Source: Ruegeria marina
GTDB lineage: Bacteria; Pseudomonadota; Alphaproteobacteria; Rhodobacterales; Rhodobacteraceae
Length of the DNA: 64,000 nucleotides
Assembly: GCF_900101475.1 (NCBI RefSeq)
Contig: NZ_FMZV01000003.1
Coordinates: forward strand, 248,001-312,000
Direction: 5' to 3'
The notes beneath the pieces were generated by a model that was not told the DNA's origin, did no database searches, and saw nothing but the letters and a program-made list of their open reading frames with translations. The position numbers and the translations under genes were made by a program. Below are positions 25,761-34,203 of the stretch, one piece after another (the first letter of the stretch is position 1; every line of letters starts with the position of its first letter).

Positions 25761-25776
25761 CAGATCGCAAACAAGT
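25761..25776. repeat. 16-base sequence repeated exactly at 25595-25610
   Basis: CAGATCGCAAACAAGT occurs exactly at 25595-25610 (just after the aminotransferase stop) and again at 25761-25776 (just before the ABC ATPase start). The copies flank the terminator and the promoter region. The origin could be a local duplication or a shared regulatory site. Confidence 0.45.
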
Positions 25777-25795
25777 TCTAGACGGGGAGCTGGCA

Positions 25796-26896
25796 TTGAC
25801 CACACGCACCAGCAACGACGCGTTCGTTGAATTCGAACGCGTTCAAAAGAGCTATGACGGCGAGACTCTGGTCGTCAAGGATCTCAACCTCACCATGCCC
25901 AAGGGCGAGTTTCTGACGATGCTTGGGCCTTCGGGGTCGGGCAAGACCACCTGCCTGATGATGCTGGCCGGTTTCGAAACCGCGACCCATGGCGAAATCA
26001 AGCTGGACGGGCAACCGATCAACAACATTCCGCCGCACAAGCGCGGCATCGGCATGGTGTTCCAGAACTACGCCCTGTTCCCCCACATGACGATCGCAGA
26101 GAACCTGGCCTTCCCGCTCGAAGTACGCAAGATCGGCAAGTCCGAGCGGGAAGCCAAGATCAAGCGTGCTTTGGAAATGGTCGAGATGGGGCGGTTCGGC
26201 GGGCGTCGTCCGGCGCAGCTCTCCGGCGGACAGCAGCAGCGCGTGGCGCTGGCCCGGGCACTGGTGTTCGAACCCGAACTCGTGTTGATGGACGAACCGC
26301 TCGGCGCGCTCGACAAGCAGTTGCGCGAAAAGATGCAGTTCGAAATCACCCGTCTTGCGCACGATCTGGGCATCACCGTGGTCTATGTGACCCATGACCA
26401 GACCGAAGCACTGACGATGTCGGACCGCGTTGCAGTGTTCAACGATGGCGTTATCCAGCAACTGGCCCCGCCCGACGAATTGTACGAACAGCCCGCCAAC
26501 AGTTTCGTGGCCCAGTTCATTGGCGAGAACAACACGCTCGAAGGCGAGGTCAAGGAAATCCGCGATGGTATTGCCGTCGTGCAGCTGGACGATGGCGAGC
26601 TGATTGACTGCAAGCCGATCAACGTGAGCAAACCCGGCGAGCGGACCCGCGTTTCGATCCGCCCGGAACGGGTCGAATTCAACAAATCCCGCCTCAAGCC
26701 GGGCGCGCACACGCTCAAGGCCGAGGTGCTGGAATTCATCTACATGGGCGACATCTTCCGCACCCGCCTCAGGGTTGCCGGCAACGACGAATTCATCATC
26801 AAGACGCGGAATGCGCCCGATCAGGTGCGGCTGGAGCCCGGCGCCCAGATCGAGATCGGCTGGCTGCCCGAAGATTGCCGCGCGCTGGACGCCTGA
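25796..26896 (+). CDS. potA: Polyamine ABC transporter ATPase (PotA type), second system
   Basis: 366 residues. Walker A GPSGSGKT is at 44-51, the signature LSGGQ at 142-146, Walker B LVLMDEP from 162, and a TOBE-type C-terminal domain from about 250. The start is TTG 25796; GGGGAG lies about 7 bases upstream and no ATG or GTG fits. Together with the binding protein and two permeases downstream it makes a complete second importer. Like potG it starts with TTG. Confidence 0.9.
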   Translation: MTTRTSNDAFVEFERVQKSYDGETLVVKDLNLTMPKGEFLTMLGPSGSGKTTCLMMLAGFETATHGEIKLDGQPINNIPPHKRGIGMVFQNYALFPHMTIAENLAFPLEVRKIGKSEREAKIKRALEMVEMGRFGGRRPAQLSGGQQQRVALARALVFEPELVLMDEPLGALDKQLREKMQFEITRLAHDLGITVVYVTHDQTEALTMSDRVAVFNDGVIQQLAPPDELYEQPANSFVAQFIGENNTLEGEVKEIRDGIAVVQLDDGELIDCKPINVSKPGERTRVSIRPERVEFNKSRLKPGAHTLKAEVLEFIYMGDIFRTRLRVAGNDEFIIKTRNAPDQVRLEPGAQIEIGWLPEDCRALDA

Positions 26897-27011
26897 ACCA
26901 GCGCCGCAAGCCCCCAGTCCAACTGCGGGCATCACGATCGGATATGGCCGCAGTGATCGTCTCGGCCGATCCAGGAAAACCGAACCTAAATGGTCAACAT
27001 GGGAGAACTAC

Positions 27012-28085
27012 ATGAAACTTAAGACAGCATTGCTGGCAACGGCTCTGACGTCGGCGGCATTTGCCGTTTCGGCGCAGGAAGTCACCGTCATGTCCTGGGG
27101 CGGATCCTATACAAAAAGCCAGGTTGAAGCCTATCACAAGCCCTTCACCGCCGCGACCGGCATCAAGGTGAACTCGGTCGACGCCGACAACCCGGCAACC
27201 CCGATCAAGGCACAGGTCGAGGCCGGCAACGTGTCGGTCGACGTGGCCGACGTGGAATTCTCGGACGCCGTTCGCCTTTGCGACGAAGGTCTGCTGGAAG
27301 AGATCGACACCTCCATCCTGTCCGCAGCTCCCGATGGAACGCCCGCGACCGAAGACTTCATCGAAGGCGCGATCCAGGATTGTGCCGTGGCCAACATCGT
27401 GTGGTCGACTGCGGTTGCCTATAACACTGCCAACGTCTCGATGGCGCCGACCTCGATCGCCGATTTCTTCGACACTGACAAGATCCCGGGCAAGCGCGGC
27501 CTGCGCAAGTCGGCCAAGGCAACCCTCGAAATGGCCCTGATGGGCGATGGCGTGCCGGCGAACGAAGTCTATGACGTGCTCGACACCGACGAGGGCGTCG
27601 ACCGCGCGTTCGCCGTTCTCGACCGCATCAAGGACGATATCGTCTGGTGGGAAGCCGGCGCACAGCCGCCGCAGCTGCTGGCCGACGGCGAAGTCGTGAT
27701 GTCGACCGCCTATAACGGCCGTATCTTCAACGCCGCCGTGGCAGAAAACCAGCCCTTCGAAATCCTGTGGGACGGCCAGATCCTCGACTTCGACCTCTTC
27801 GTGGTACCGAAGGGCGCGCCGAACAAAGATGCCGCGATGCAGTTCATCGCCTTCTCGACCAGCACCCAGGCGCTGGCGGACCAGGCAAAGTGGATCAGCT
27901 ACGGCCCGGCGCGCAAATCCTCGGGTGCTCTGGTCGGCCTCTACCAGGATGGCAAGACCGAGATGGCGCCGCACATGCCCACTTCGGAAGCAGCCCTCGA
28001 GAATGCGCTGGTCAACAACTTCGAGTTCTGGGTCGACAAGGACGCCGAACTGAACGAGCGCTTCAACGCCTGGCTGGCGAACTGA
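27012..28085 (+). CDS. Extracellular solute-binding protein, polyamine-type, second system
   Basis: 357 residues with a signal peptide (MKLKTALLATALTSAAFAVS, cleaved near SAQE). The mature part begins EVTVMSWGGSYTKSQVEAYH and has the PotD-family layout, with VVMSTAYNGRIFNAAVAENQ later. It differs from PotF (NWSDY motif) in this first loop, so its ligand may not be putrescine. GGGAGAA lies 6 bases before the ATG. The gap from the ATPase is 115 bases, and the permease start is 64 bases after its stop. Confidence 0.88.
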   Translation: MKLKTALLATALTSAAFAVSAQEVTVMSWGGSYTKSQVEAYHKPFTAATGIKVNSVDADNPATPIKAQVEAGNVSVDVADVEFSDAVRLCDEGLLEEIDTSILSAAPDGTPATEDFIEGAIQDCAVANIVWSTAVAYNTANVSMAPTSIADFFDTDKIPGKRGLRKSAKATLEMALMGDGVPANEVYDVLDTDEGVDRAFAVLDRIKDDIVWWEAGAQPPQLLADGEVVMSTAYNGRIFNAAVAENQPFEILWDGQILDFDLFVVPKGAPNKDAAMQFIAFSTSTQALADQAKWISYGPARKSSGALVGLYQDGKTEMAPHMPTSEAALENALVNNFEFWVDKDAELNERFNAWLAN

Positions 28086-28149
28086 TCTGAAAACCGGGCC
28101 GTCCCATTGGGGCGGCCCCTCCTTTCCCGAATATCCAGGACGACGCCAG

Positions 28150-29433
28150 ATGACCGACATCGCTCAGCCACTGACGACCGCTGACGGCAAACCGCTCAAA
28201 TCGGCGCTGCTGCGGGCACAGTCCCGTGCCAGACGACGGGCCTTTCTTCTCGTGCTGCCACTTCTGGCCTTCATCCTCATCACCTTCGTGTTCCCGATCG
28301 GCCAGATGCTGTACAAGTCGGTCTACAACGAAGGCTTTACCTGGCAGGAAGATGTCACAACCGGCGAACGCACGCCGATAATGACCAACCTTGCCGCGTG
28401 GTTCGATGCCAACCCGCCCGGCACCGAGCCGGACGAGGCGGCCTATGCCGCACTGGCGGCCGATCTCGTGGTGCTGCGCGAGTTGAAGGCCCCGGGTCAG
28501 GCCGGCACCCGGATCAACTATGAAATCTCCGGTTCCCGCTCTATGTTCACCAAGGCTGCTCGCAGTGCCGAAAAGCTGGAACCACCCTACAAGGAAGCGC
28601 TCCTGGAACTCGACAAGGATTGGGGCAATCCCGATCTGTGGCAGGCGATGCGCGGCGCTTCCTCGTCCTACACGTTGAACTTCTACCTTGCTGCGATCGA
28701 CCGTGAACGCAATGCAAGCGGCGATATCGTGATGGTGCCGGAGAACCGGCAGGTCTATGTCAAGCTCTTCACCCGCACGCTGACCCTGTCGTTGCTGATC
28801 ACCTTTCTTACCTTCGTGCTGGCCTACCCGATCGCGCATCTGCTGGCGACACTGCCGCTGCGCCACTCGAACCTGCTGATGATCCTGGTCCTGCTACCTT
28901 TCTGGACCTCGCTTCTGGTGCGCACCACCAGCTGGATGGTCCTGCTGCAAAGCCAGGGCGTGGTGAACGACGCGCTGGTCGGCATGGGCCTTCTGGGCGA
29001 CGAGAACCGTTTGCAGATGATGTACAACCGCACAGGCACCGTCATCGCGATGACGCATATCCTGCTGCCCTTCATGGTGCTGCCGCTCTATTCCGTCATG
29101 CGCCTGATCAATCCGTCCTATGTGCGGGCCGCGCGATCGCTGGGTGCAACCAGCTGGACCGCCTTCCGCCGCATCTATTTCCCGCAGACCGTGCCCGGCA
29201 TCGGTGCCGGCGCGCTCTTGGTGTTCATCCTGGCGGTCGGCTACTACATCACGCCCGCCCTGGTCGGCGGCGCCGACGGGCAGCTGATCTCGAACCTGAT
29301 CGCCTTCCACATGCAGAAATCGCTGAACTGGTCGCTGGCCGCCGCTCTGGCCGCCCTGCTGCTGGCTGGCGTTCTGGCTCTCTACTGGCTCTACGACAAG
29401 CTCGTGGGCATCGACAACCTGAAGCTGGGGTAA
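28150..29433 (+). CDS. Polyamine-type ABC permease with large periplasmic insert
   Basis: 427 residues, about 130 longer than PotB. TM1 spans about 31-52. The next helix starts near residue 207, leaving a periplasmic segment of about 155 residues (52-207) rich in acidic and Ala residues, where most PotB proteins have a loop of a few dozen. The remaining five helices and the loop RAARSLGATSWTAFRRIYFP (about 325-345) are as usual. It pairs with the next permease. Operon with the SBP and ATPase. Confidence 0.88.
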   Translation: MTDIAQPLTTADGKPLKSALLRAQSRARRRAFLLVLPLLAFILITFVFPIGQMLYKSVYNEGFTWQEDVTTGERTPIMTNLAAWFDANPPGTEPDEAAYAALAADLVVLRELKAPGQAGTRINYEISGSRSMFTKAARSAEKLEPPYKEALLELDKDWGNPDLWQAMRGASSSYTLNFYLAAIDRERNASGDIVMVPENRQVYVKLFTRTLTLSLLITFLTFVLAYPIAHLLATLPLRHSNLLMILVLLPFWTSLLVRTTSWMVLLQSQGVVNDALVGMGLLGDENRLQMMYNRTGTVIAMTHILLPFMVLPLYSVMRLINPSYVRAARSLGATSWTAFRRIYFPQTVPGIGAGALLVFILAVGYYITPALVGGADGQLISNLIAFHMQKSLNWSLAAALAALLLAGVLALYWLYDKLVGIDNLKLG

Positions 29434-29439
29434 CCGGAC

Positions 29440-30360
29440 ATGGCTCTTCCCAAACACGCCTCGACGCTAGAACGGGTCTGGCACTACACCTATCTGGTTA
29501 TCTGTGTCGCGATCTTCATCTTTCTGATCGCCCCGATCCTGGTCATCATTCCGCTCAGCTTTAATGCCGAGCCCTATTTCACCTTCAGCGACAAGATGCT
29601 CAGGTTCGATCCCGAAGGCTATTCGATGCGCTGGTATGACCTGCTGCTGACCTTTGGCATGCAGGATCCCGAAGCGCCGCGCGACGGTTCGTGGTGGGCA
29701 GACGCCTGGGCGAACGCGCAGTGGATCCAGGCGACCAAGAACTCGATCATCATCGGCTTCTTCTCCACGGTCCTCGCCACCACGCTGGGCACCATCGCAG
29801 CACTGGGCCTGTCGCGCTCGGAAATGCCGGGCCGCCGCGCCATCATGGCAATCCTGATCTCGCCGATGATCGTGCCGATCATCATCACCGCCACGGGTCT
29901 GTTTTTCTTCTACTCGTCGATCCGGATCCAGGATTGGGGAGTTCCCTACCTGGGCATCATCCTGGCGCATGCGACGCTGGGCATCCCCTTCGTCATCATC
30001 ACGGTGACCGCGACGCTGGTGGGTTTCGACCATTCCCTGACCCGCGCGGCCGCGAACCTCGGCGCGGATCCGGTAACAACCTTCCTCCGGGTGCAGATGC
30101 CGTTGATCCTGCCCGGCGTGATCTCGGGGGCGCTCTTTGCCTTTGTCACCTCGTTCGACGAAGTCGTGGTGGTGCTCTTTGTCGGCGGGCTCGACGAGCA
30201 AACGATCCCGCGCCAGATGTGGAACGGTATCCGCGAGCAGATCAGCCCGGCCATCCTGTCTGTGGCCACGATCCTCGTGATCATCTCGATCGCCCTGCTG
30301 ACGGTGGTGGAACTGCTGCGGCGCCGCTCGGAAAAGCTGCGCGGCATGTCGCCCGGCTGA
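29440..30360 (+). CDS. Polyamine-type ABC permease (PotC type), second system
   Basis: 306 residues with six membrane helices; the first at about 17-37. The ATPase-contact loop RAAANLGADPVTTFLRVQMP is near 205. A 70-residue periplasmic stretch between TM1 and TM2 contains DGSWWADAWANAQWIQ. It starts six bases after the preceding permease, so both are cotranscribed. A terminator-like hairpin follows. Confidence 0.9.
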   Translation: MALPKHASTLERVWHYTYLVICVAIFIFLIAPILVIIPLSFNAEPYFTFSDKMLRFDPEGYSMRWYDLLLTFGMQDPEAPRDGSWWADAWANAQWIQATKNSIIIGFFSTVLATTLGTIAALGLSRSEMPGRRAIMAILISPMIVPIIITATGLFFFYSSIRIQDWGVPYLGIILAHATLGIPFVIITVTATLVGFDHSLTRAAANLGADPVTTFLRVQMPLILPGVISGALFAFVTSFDEVVVVLFVGGLDEQTIPRQMWNGIREQISPAILSVATILVIISIALLTVVELLRRRSEKLRGMSPG

Positions 30361-30383
30361 TCCGGATATCGGAAGACACCAGA

Positions 30384-30412
30384 GGGGCCGGTCTGCCGGC
30401 CCTTTTCCTTTT
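30384..30412 (+). terminator. Terminator-like hairpin after second polyamine operon
   Basis: A 7-base GC stem (30385-30391 with 30396-30402, loop TCTG) is followed by TTTTCCTTTT. It lies 24 bases past the last permease stop and just before the opposing hypothetical gene. Confidence 0.75.
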
Positions 30413-30416
30413 CAGC

Positions 30417-30764
30417 TCATGGCAGGTCCACGACCATCATCGCCGCAGCCCAGCCATCGACGTTGCAGCGCGCCTGCACCCGGACCTGGCGCGTACCCTC
30501 GGCGATCTGCACGCCGCTCAACGACCGGGTAAAGGGTTGTTCCGTCTCGTGCGGGTGCAACAGGGTCCGCATCCCGATTTCATTGCCCAGCATGTCCAGC
30601 ACGCGCCAACCATCGGCATAGTGGTCCCAGCCGGTATCGGGGTGGCGCAGGGTCACATCGAATCGCCAGCCATCCGCCGCACGGGTCGCGGTCACGGTTT
30701 CAATCGCCGGGGGGTCGGCCAGCACGGGTGAGGCCAGCAGAAGCAAGGGGAACAGGCTGCGCAT
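30417..30764 (-). CDS. Secreted hypothetical protein
   Basis: 115 residues. The signal peptide is MRSLFPLLLLASPVLADPP with cleavage after VLA near 16. The mature protein is beta-rich, with RFDVTLRHPDTGWDHYADGW and VRVQARCNVDGW; the single Cys cannot form an internal disulfide. The conserved-looking HPDTGWDHYADGWRV core suggests a real family, but I do not recognise it. It converges on the second polyamine operon and is the gene after the DUF599-like membrane protein. Confidence 0.7.
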   Translation of the reverse strand: MRSLFPLLLLASPVLADPPAIETVTATRAADGWRFDVTLRHPDTGWDHYADGWRVLDMLGNEIGMRTLLHPHETEQPFTRSLSGVQIAEGTRQVRVQARCNVDGWAAAMMVVDLP

Positions 30765-30799
30765 CGCCGCAGTCTATAGGACTATCGCGCCGGGACATT

Positions 30800-31522
30800 T
30801 CACGATGACGTGTGCGGCGCACCGTCCGGCGGCAGCCGCAACAGAACCTCGCGGCTATGGGACGCGAATTCCCGCCGGTAGAGAATGACCACCGTCACCA
30901 GCGCCGATGCGACCAGCGCCAGCGGTCCGGCAAACCACGCGACCGAGGCCAGCGCGAAATAGGTGGCCCGCAGCCCCTTGTTGAAACTGCGCGCCGCGGT
31001 GATGCAGATATCGGCCGCCTGGGCCGCGCGAGGGTGACAGCGCGGGTCTTCGGGATCGTTCGGAACCGCCGCCATCAGCACGGCGCAATAGCCGAACAGC
31101 CGGTTCGCCCACACGAATTTGAGAAAGGCGTTCGACAGGAACAGCAGCACGATCAATACCTTGATCTCCCAGACCAGCGCGGGGGCCGTGCCCAGCGCCA
31201 GATCGCTGGCAACCCCTGCAAGCCGGTCGGTATTGCCGATCAGCGCCAGACCGCCACCCACCGCGATCACCGCCGTCGAGGCAAAGAAGGATGTTCCCTG
31301 ACGCATGATGGAGACAAGTTGCGCATCGAACACGCGCGGCTGCCGGGTCACCATCTGGCGCATCCAGTCGCGCCGGAAATCGGCCATCAAGGCGGAGACC
31401 GAGGGTTTTCCCGGCGACGGGTGCTCGATCCGCCAGCCGATCCAGAGCCAACAGCAGATCAGGACCGCCACAGCGCCGTAGTCGAAAGGTGAAAAAACAA
31501 GTATCCGGTCGGTCCAGGTCAT
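30800..31522 (-). CDS. DUF599-family membrane protein
   Basis: 240 residues with four or five hydrophobic segments (about 12-28, 85-105, 120-148, 195-225) and the DUF599 arrangement: MADFRRDWMRQMVTRQPRVF, then LVSIMRQGTSFFASTAVIAV, then SFNKGLRATYFALA. The function of the family is unknown. ATG 31522 was chosen because upstream codons are not conserved-looking. It is divergent from glcD; the 80 bases between hold a TTGGTAA palindrome. Whether it takes part in glycolate use is not known. Confidence 0.78.
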   Translation of the reverse strand: MTWTDRILVFSPFDYGAVAVLICCWLWIGWRIEHPSPGKPSVSALMADFRRDWMRQMVTRQPRVFDAQLVSIMRQGTSFFASTAVIAVGGGLALIGNTDRLAGVASDLALGTAPALVWEIKVLIVLLFLSNAFLKFVWANRLFGYCAVLMAAVPNDPEDPRCHPRAAQAADICITAARSFNKGLRATYFALASVAWFAGPLALVASALVTVVILYRREFASHSREVLLRLPPDGAPHTSS

Positions 31523-31567
31523 GGCGCGACAGTACGACTTACCGGATTGTCTTGCCATACGGATAAA

Positions 31568-31588
31568 TTGGTAATATTATCTTACCAA
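31568..31588. promoter_or_regulatory. TTGGTAA-N7-TTACCAA operator before glcD
   Basis: A perfect inverted repeat with 7-base arms lies 15 bases upstream of the glcD start, directly before its GGAGG ribosome site. The TGGT/ACCA core is typical of GntR regulators of the FadR subfamily, to which GlcC and PdhR belong. A repressor there would block glcDEF. No such regulator is next to it in the window. Confidence 0.6.
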
Positions 31589-31602
31589 ACGGAGGATCTC
31601 TC

Positions 31603-33051
31603 ATGGACATGCCCGCCCCAAACCCGACCGTTCTGGCCAAGAAACCGCGGCTCGTGCAACGGCTGCGGCAGGTTCTGCCCGAGGACGCGGTGATCGACGA
31701 CCTGTCCGAGACCCGCGCCTATGAATGCGATGCGCTGACCGCCTATCGCTGCCCGCCGCTGCTGGCGGTGCTGCCGTCCAGCACGCAGGAAGTGTCGGAC
31801 GTGCTGCGAATCTGCCACGAAGAGGGCGTGCCCGTGGTGCCGCGCGGCTCGGGCACCTCGCTGGCCGGGGGGGCGCTGCCCACCGCCGACAGCGTGATCC
31901 TGGGCGTGGCGCGGATGAACGAGGTACTGGAAACCGATTACGACAACCGCATCATCCGGGTGCAGTCTGGCCGCACCAACCTGAGCGTCACCGGCGCGGT
32001 CGAGGCCGAGGACTTCTTCTACGCACCCGACCCCTCGTCGCAACTGGCCTGCGCGATCGCGGGGAACATCGCGATGAACTCGGGCGGCGCTCATTGCCTG
32101 AAATACGGGGTCACCACCAACAACCTGCTGGGTGTGACCATGGTGCTGATGGACGGCACCGTGGTCGAGGTCGGTGGCGCCCATCTGGATCCCGGCGGGC
32201 TGGACCTGCTCGGCGTGATCTGCGGGTCCGAGGGGCAGCTGGGCGTGGTCACCGAGGCGACCCTGCGTATCCTGCGCAAGCCTGAGGGCGCGCGGCCGGT
32301 GCTGATGGCGTTCGACAGCAACGAGGTCGCGGGCGCCTGCGTCAGCGACATTATCAAGGCCGGTGTGCTGCCGGTTGCCATCGAGTTCATGGACCGGCTC
32401 TGCATCGAGGCCTGCGAAGCCTTTGCCCATGCCGGATACCCGCAATGCGAAGCACTGCTGATCGTCGAGGTCGAAGGCTCTGACGCCGAGATCGACGACC
32501 AGTTGTCGCGCATCCTGGAAATCGCCCGCCGGCACAACCCGCTGGAACTGCGCGAAAGCCAGTCGGCCGAGGAAAGCGCCAAGATCTGGCTGGGCCGCAA
32601 ATCCGCCTTTGGCGCCATGGGCCAGATCAACGATTACATGTGCCTGGATGGCACCATCCCGGTGTCCTCGCTGCCGATGGTCCTGCGCCGCATCGGCGAG
32701 TTGAGCCGCGAATACGGGCTGGACGTGGGCAACGTGTTCCACGCAGGCGACGGCAACATGCACCCGCTGATCCTGTTCGACGCGAACAAGCCCGGCGATC
32801 TGGAGAAATGCGAGGCGTTCGGCGCCGAGATCCTCAAGCTGTGCGTCGACGCCGGCGGCTGCCTGACCGGCGAACATGGGGTGGGGATCGAGAAACGCGA
32901 CCTGATGCTGCACCAGTATTCGGCACCGGATCTTGAGGCGCAGATGGCGGTCAAGGACGTGTTCGACCCGCAGTGGCTTTTGAACCCGGCCAAGGTGTTC
33001 CCGCTGTCGGTCTCGGAAAGCCGGCGCGCGGCGCAGATGGCGGCGGAATAG
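31603..33051 (+). CDS. glcD: Glycolate oxidase FAD subunit GlcD
   Basis: 482 residues. The N-terminal FAD-binding type 4 domain includes VVPRGSGTSLAGGALPTADS and SGGAHCLKYGVTTNNLLGVT; the C-terminal FAD-linked oxidase domain ends HAGDGNMHPLILFD and GCLTGEHGVGIEKRDLM. With GlcE and GlcF it oxidises glycolate to glyoxylate, passing electrons to the respiratory chain. ATG 31603 follows GGAGG by about 7 bases. It heads glcD-glcE-glcF. Confidence 0.95.
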   Translation: MDMPAPNPTVLAKKPRLVQRLRQVLPEDAVIDDLSETRAYECDALTAYRCPPLLAVLPSSTQEVSDVLRICHEEGVPVVPRGSGTSLAGGALPTADSVILGVARMNEVLETDYDNRIIRVQSGRTNLSVTGAVEAEDFFYAPDPSSQLACAIAGNIAMNSGGAHCLKYGVTTNNLLGVTMVLMDGTVVEVGGAHLDPGGLDLLGVICGSEGQLGVVTEATLRILRKPEGARPVLMAFDSNEVAGACVSDIIKAGVLPVAIEFMDRLCIEACEAFAHAGYPQCEALLIVEVEGSDAEIDDQLSRILEIARRHNPLELRESQSAEESAKIWLGRKSAFGAMGQINDYMCLDGTIPVSSLPMVLRRIGELSREYGLDVGNVFHAGDGNMHPLILFDANKPGDLEKCEAFGAEILKLCVDAGGCLTGEHGVGIEKRDLMLHQYSAPDLEAQMAVKDVFDPQWLLNPAKVFPLSVSESRRAAQMAAE

Positions 33052-33114
33052 CGGGGCGCTGCCCCCTCTTGGCCTGTGGCCAATTCCCCCGGAGTATTTG
33101 GAAAAGGTGAAACC

Positions 33115-34200
33115 ATGAGACCCGAGACAGAGGCCGAACTGGCCGAAATCGTGGCCGGGCTGGACGCGCCGGTGCGGATCCTGGGCGGCGGCACGCGCGG
33201 GGTTCCGGGGCCACAGGCCGAGGTGAACGTAGCGGGCCTGAGCGGCATCACGCTTTATGAACCCGGCGCGCTGACGCTGGTCGCCCGGGCCGGAACGCCC
33301 GTGGCCGAGATCGAGGCGGCGCTGGCCGCCGAGGGGCAGCGGCTGGCCTTCGAGCCGATGGATCATCGCGGGCTGATGGGGACAGAGGGCGTGCCCACCA
33401 TCGGCGGCGTGGTGGCCGGCAATATCTCGGGCCCGCGCCGGATACAGGCCGGGGCTGCGCGCGATTTCCTGCTGGGGGTGCGATATGTCGACGGGCTGGG
33501 ACAGGTCATCAGCAATGGCGGCCGGGTGATGAAGAACGTCACCGGTTACGACCTGGTCAAGCTGATGGCCGGGTCCTGGGGGACGTTGGGGGTGCTCAGC
33601 GAAGTATCTCTGAAGGTCCTGCCCAAAGCAGAGACACTGGCCACCCTGACCCTGGCGGTGCCCGACGCGGAAACAGCCGTGCAGGCACTGTCGGCGGGCC
33701 TTGGGTCGCCCTACGAGGTGACAGGGGCGGCCTACGATCCGGAAGCTGGCCGGGCGCTGCTGCGGATCGAGGGTTTTGCCGCCTCGGTCGATTATCGGGC
33801 CACGGCATTGACCGGCTTGCTGGCGCCGTTTGGTATGGTGACGCGCCTGGAAAGCGACCCGTGGGCCGCAATTCGTGACGTGGCGCCGTTCCACAACCGC
33901 ACGGGCGATGTCTGGCGGATTTCCGTCAAACCGGGCGATGCGCCCGAGCTTGCCGCGCGATGCGAGGCGGAGGCCTTGCTGTTCGACTGGGGCGGCGGGC
34001 TGATCTGGGCACTGATGCCCGAAGGCGTCGATCTGCGCGCCCGTCTGGGAGCGTTTTCCGGTCATGCCACGTTGATCCGGGGAAAGCGGGACCAGCGCAG
34101 CATGTTCCAGCCGGAACCGGCGCCGGTGGCCGCGCTGTCGCGCGGATTGCGGCAGCGGTTCGACCCGAAAGGGCTCTTCAACCCAGGACTGATGGGGTAA
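33115..34200 (+). CDS. glcE: Glycolate oxidase FAD-binding subunit GlcE
   Basis: 361 residues. The FAD-binding type 4 fold is shorter than in GlcD: VRILGGGTRGVPGP, then GTEGVPTIGGVVAGNISGPR and VMKNVTGYDLVKLMAGSWGT. The C-terminus ends RFDPKGLFNPGLMG, typical of GlcE. ATG 33115 (MRPETEAEL) is used because AAAAGG lies about 8 bases upstream; an in-frame ATG at 33076 lacks support. It starts 63 bases after glcD and ends three bases before glcF. Confidence 0.93.
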   Translation: MRPETEAELAEIVAGLDAPVRILGGGTRGVPGPQAEVNVAGLSGITLYEPGALTLVARAGTPVAEIEAALAAEGQRLAFEPMDHRGLMGTEGVPTIGGVVAGNISGPRRIQAGAARDFLLGVRYVDGLGQVISNGGRVMKNVTGYDLVKLMAGSWGTLGVLSEVSLKVLPKAETLATLTLAVPDAETAVQALSAGLGSPYEVTGAAYDPEAGRALLRIEGFAASVDYRATALTGLLAPFGMVTRLESDPWAAIRDVAPFHNRTGDVWRISVKPGDAPELAARCEAEALLFDWGGGLIWALMPEGVDLRARLGAFSGHATLIRGKRDQRSMFQPEPAPVAALSRGLRQRFDPKGLFNPGLMG

Positions 34201-34203
34201 GCG

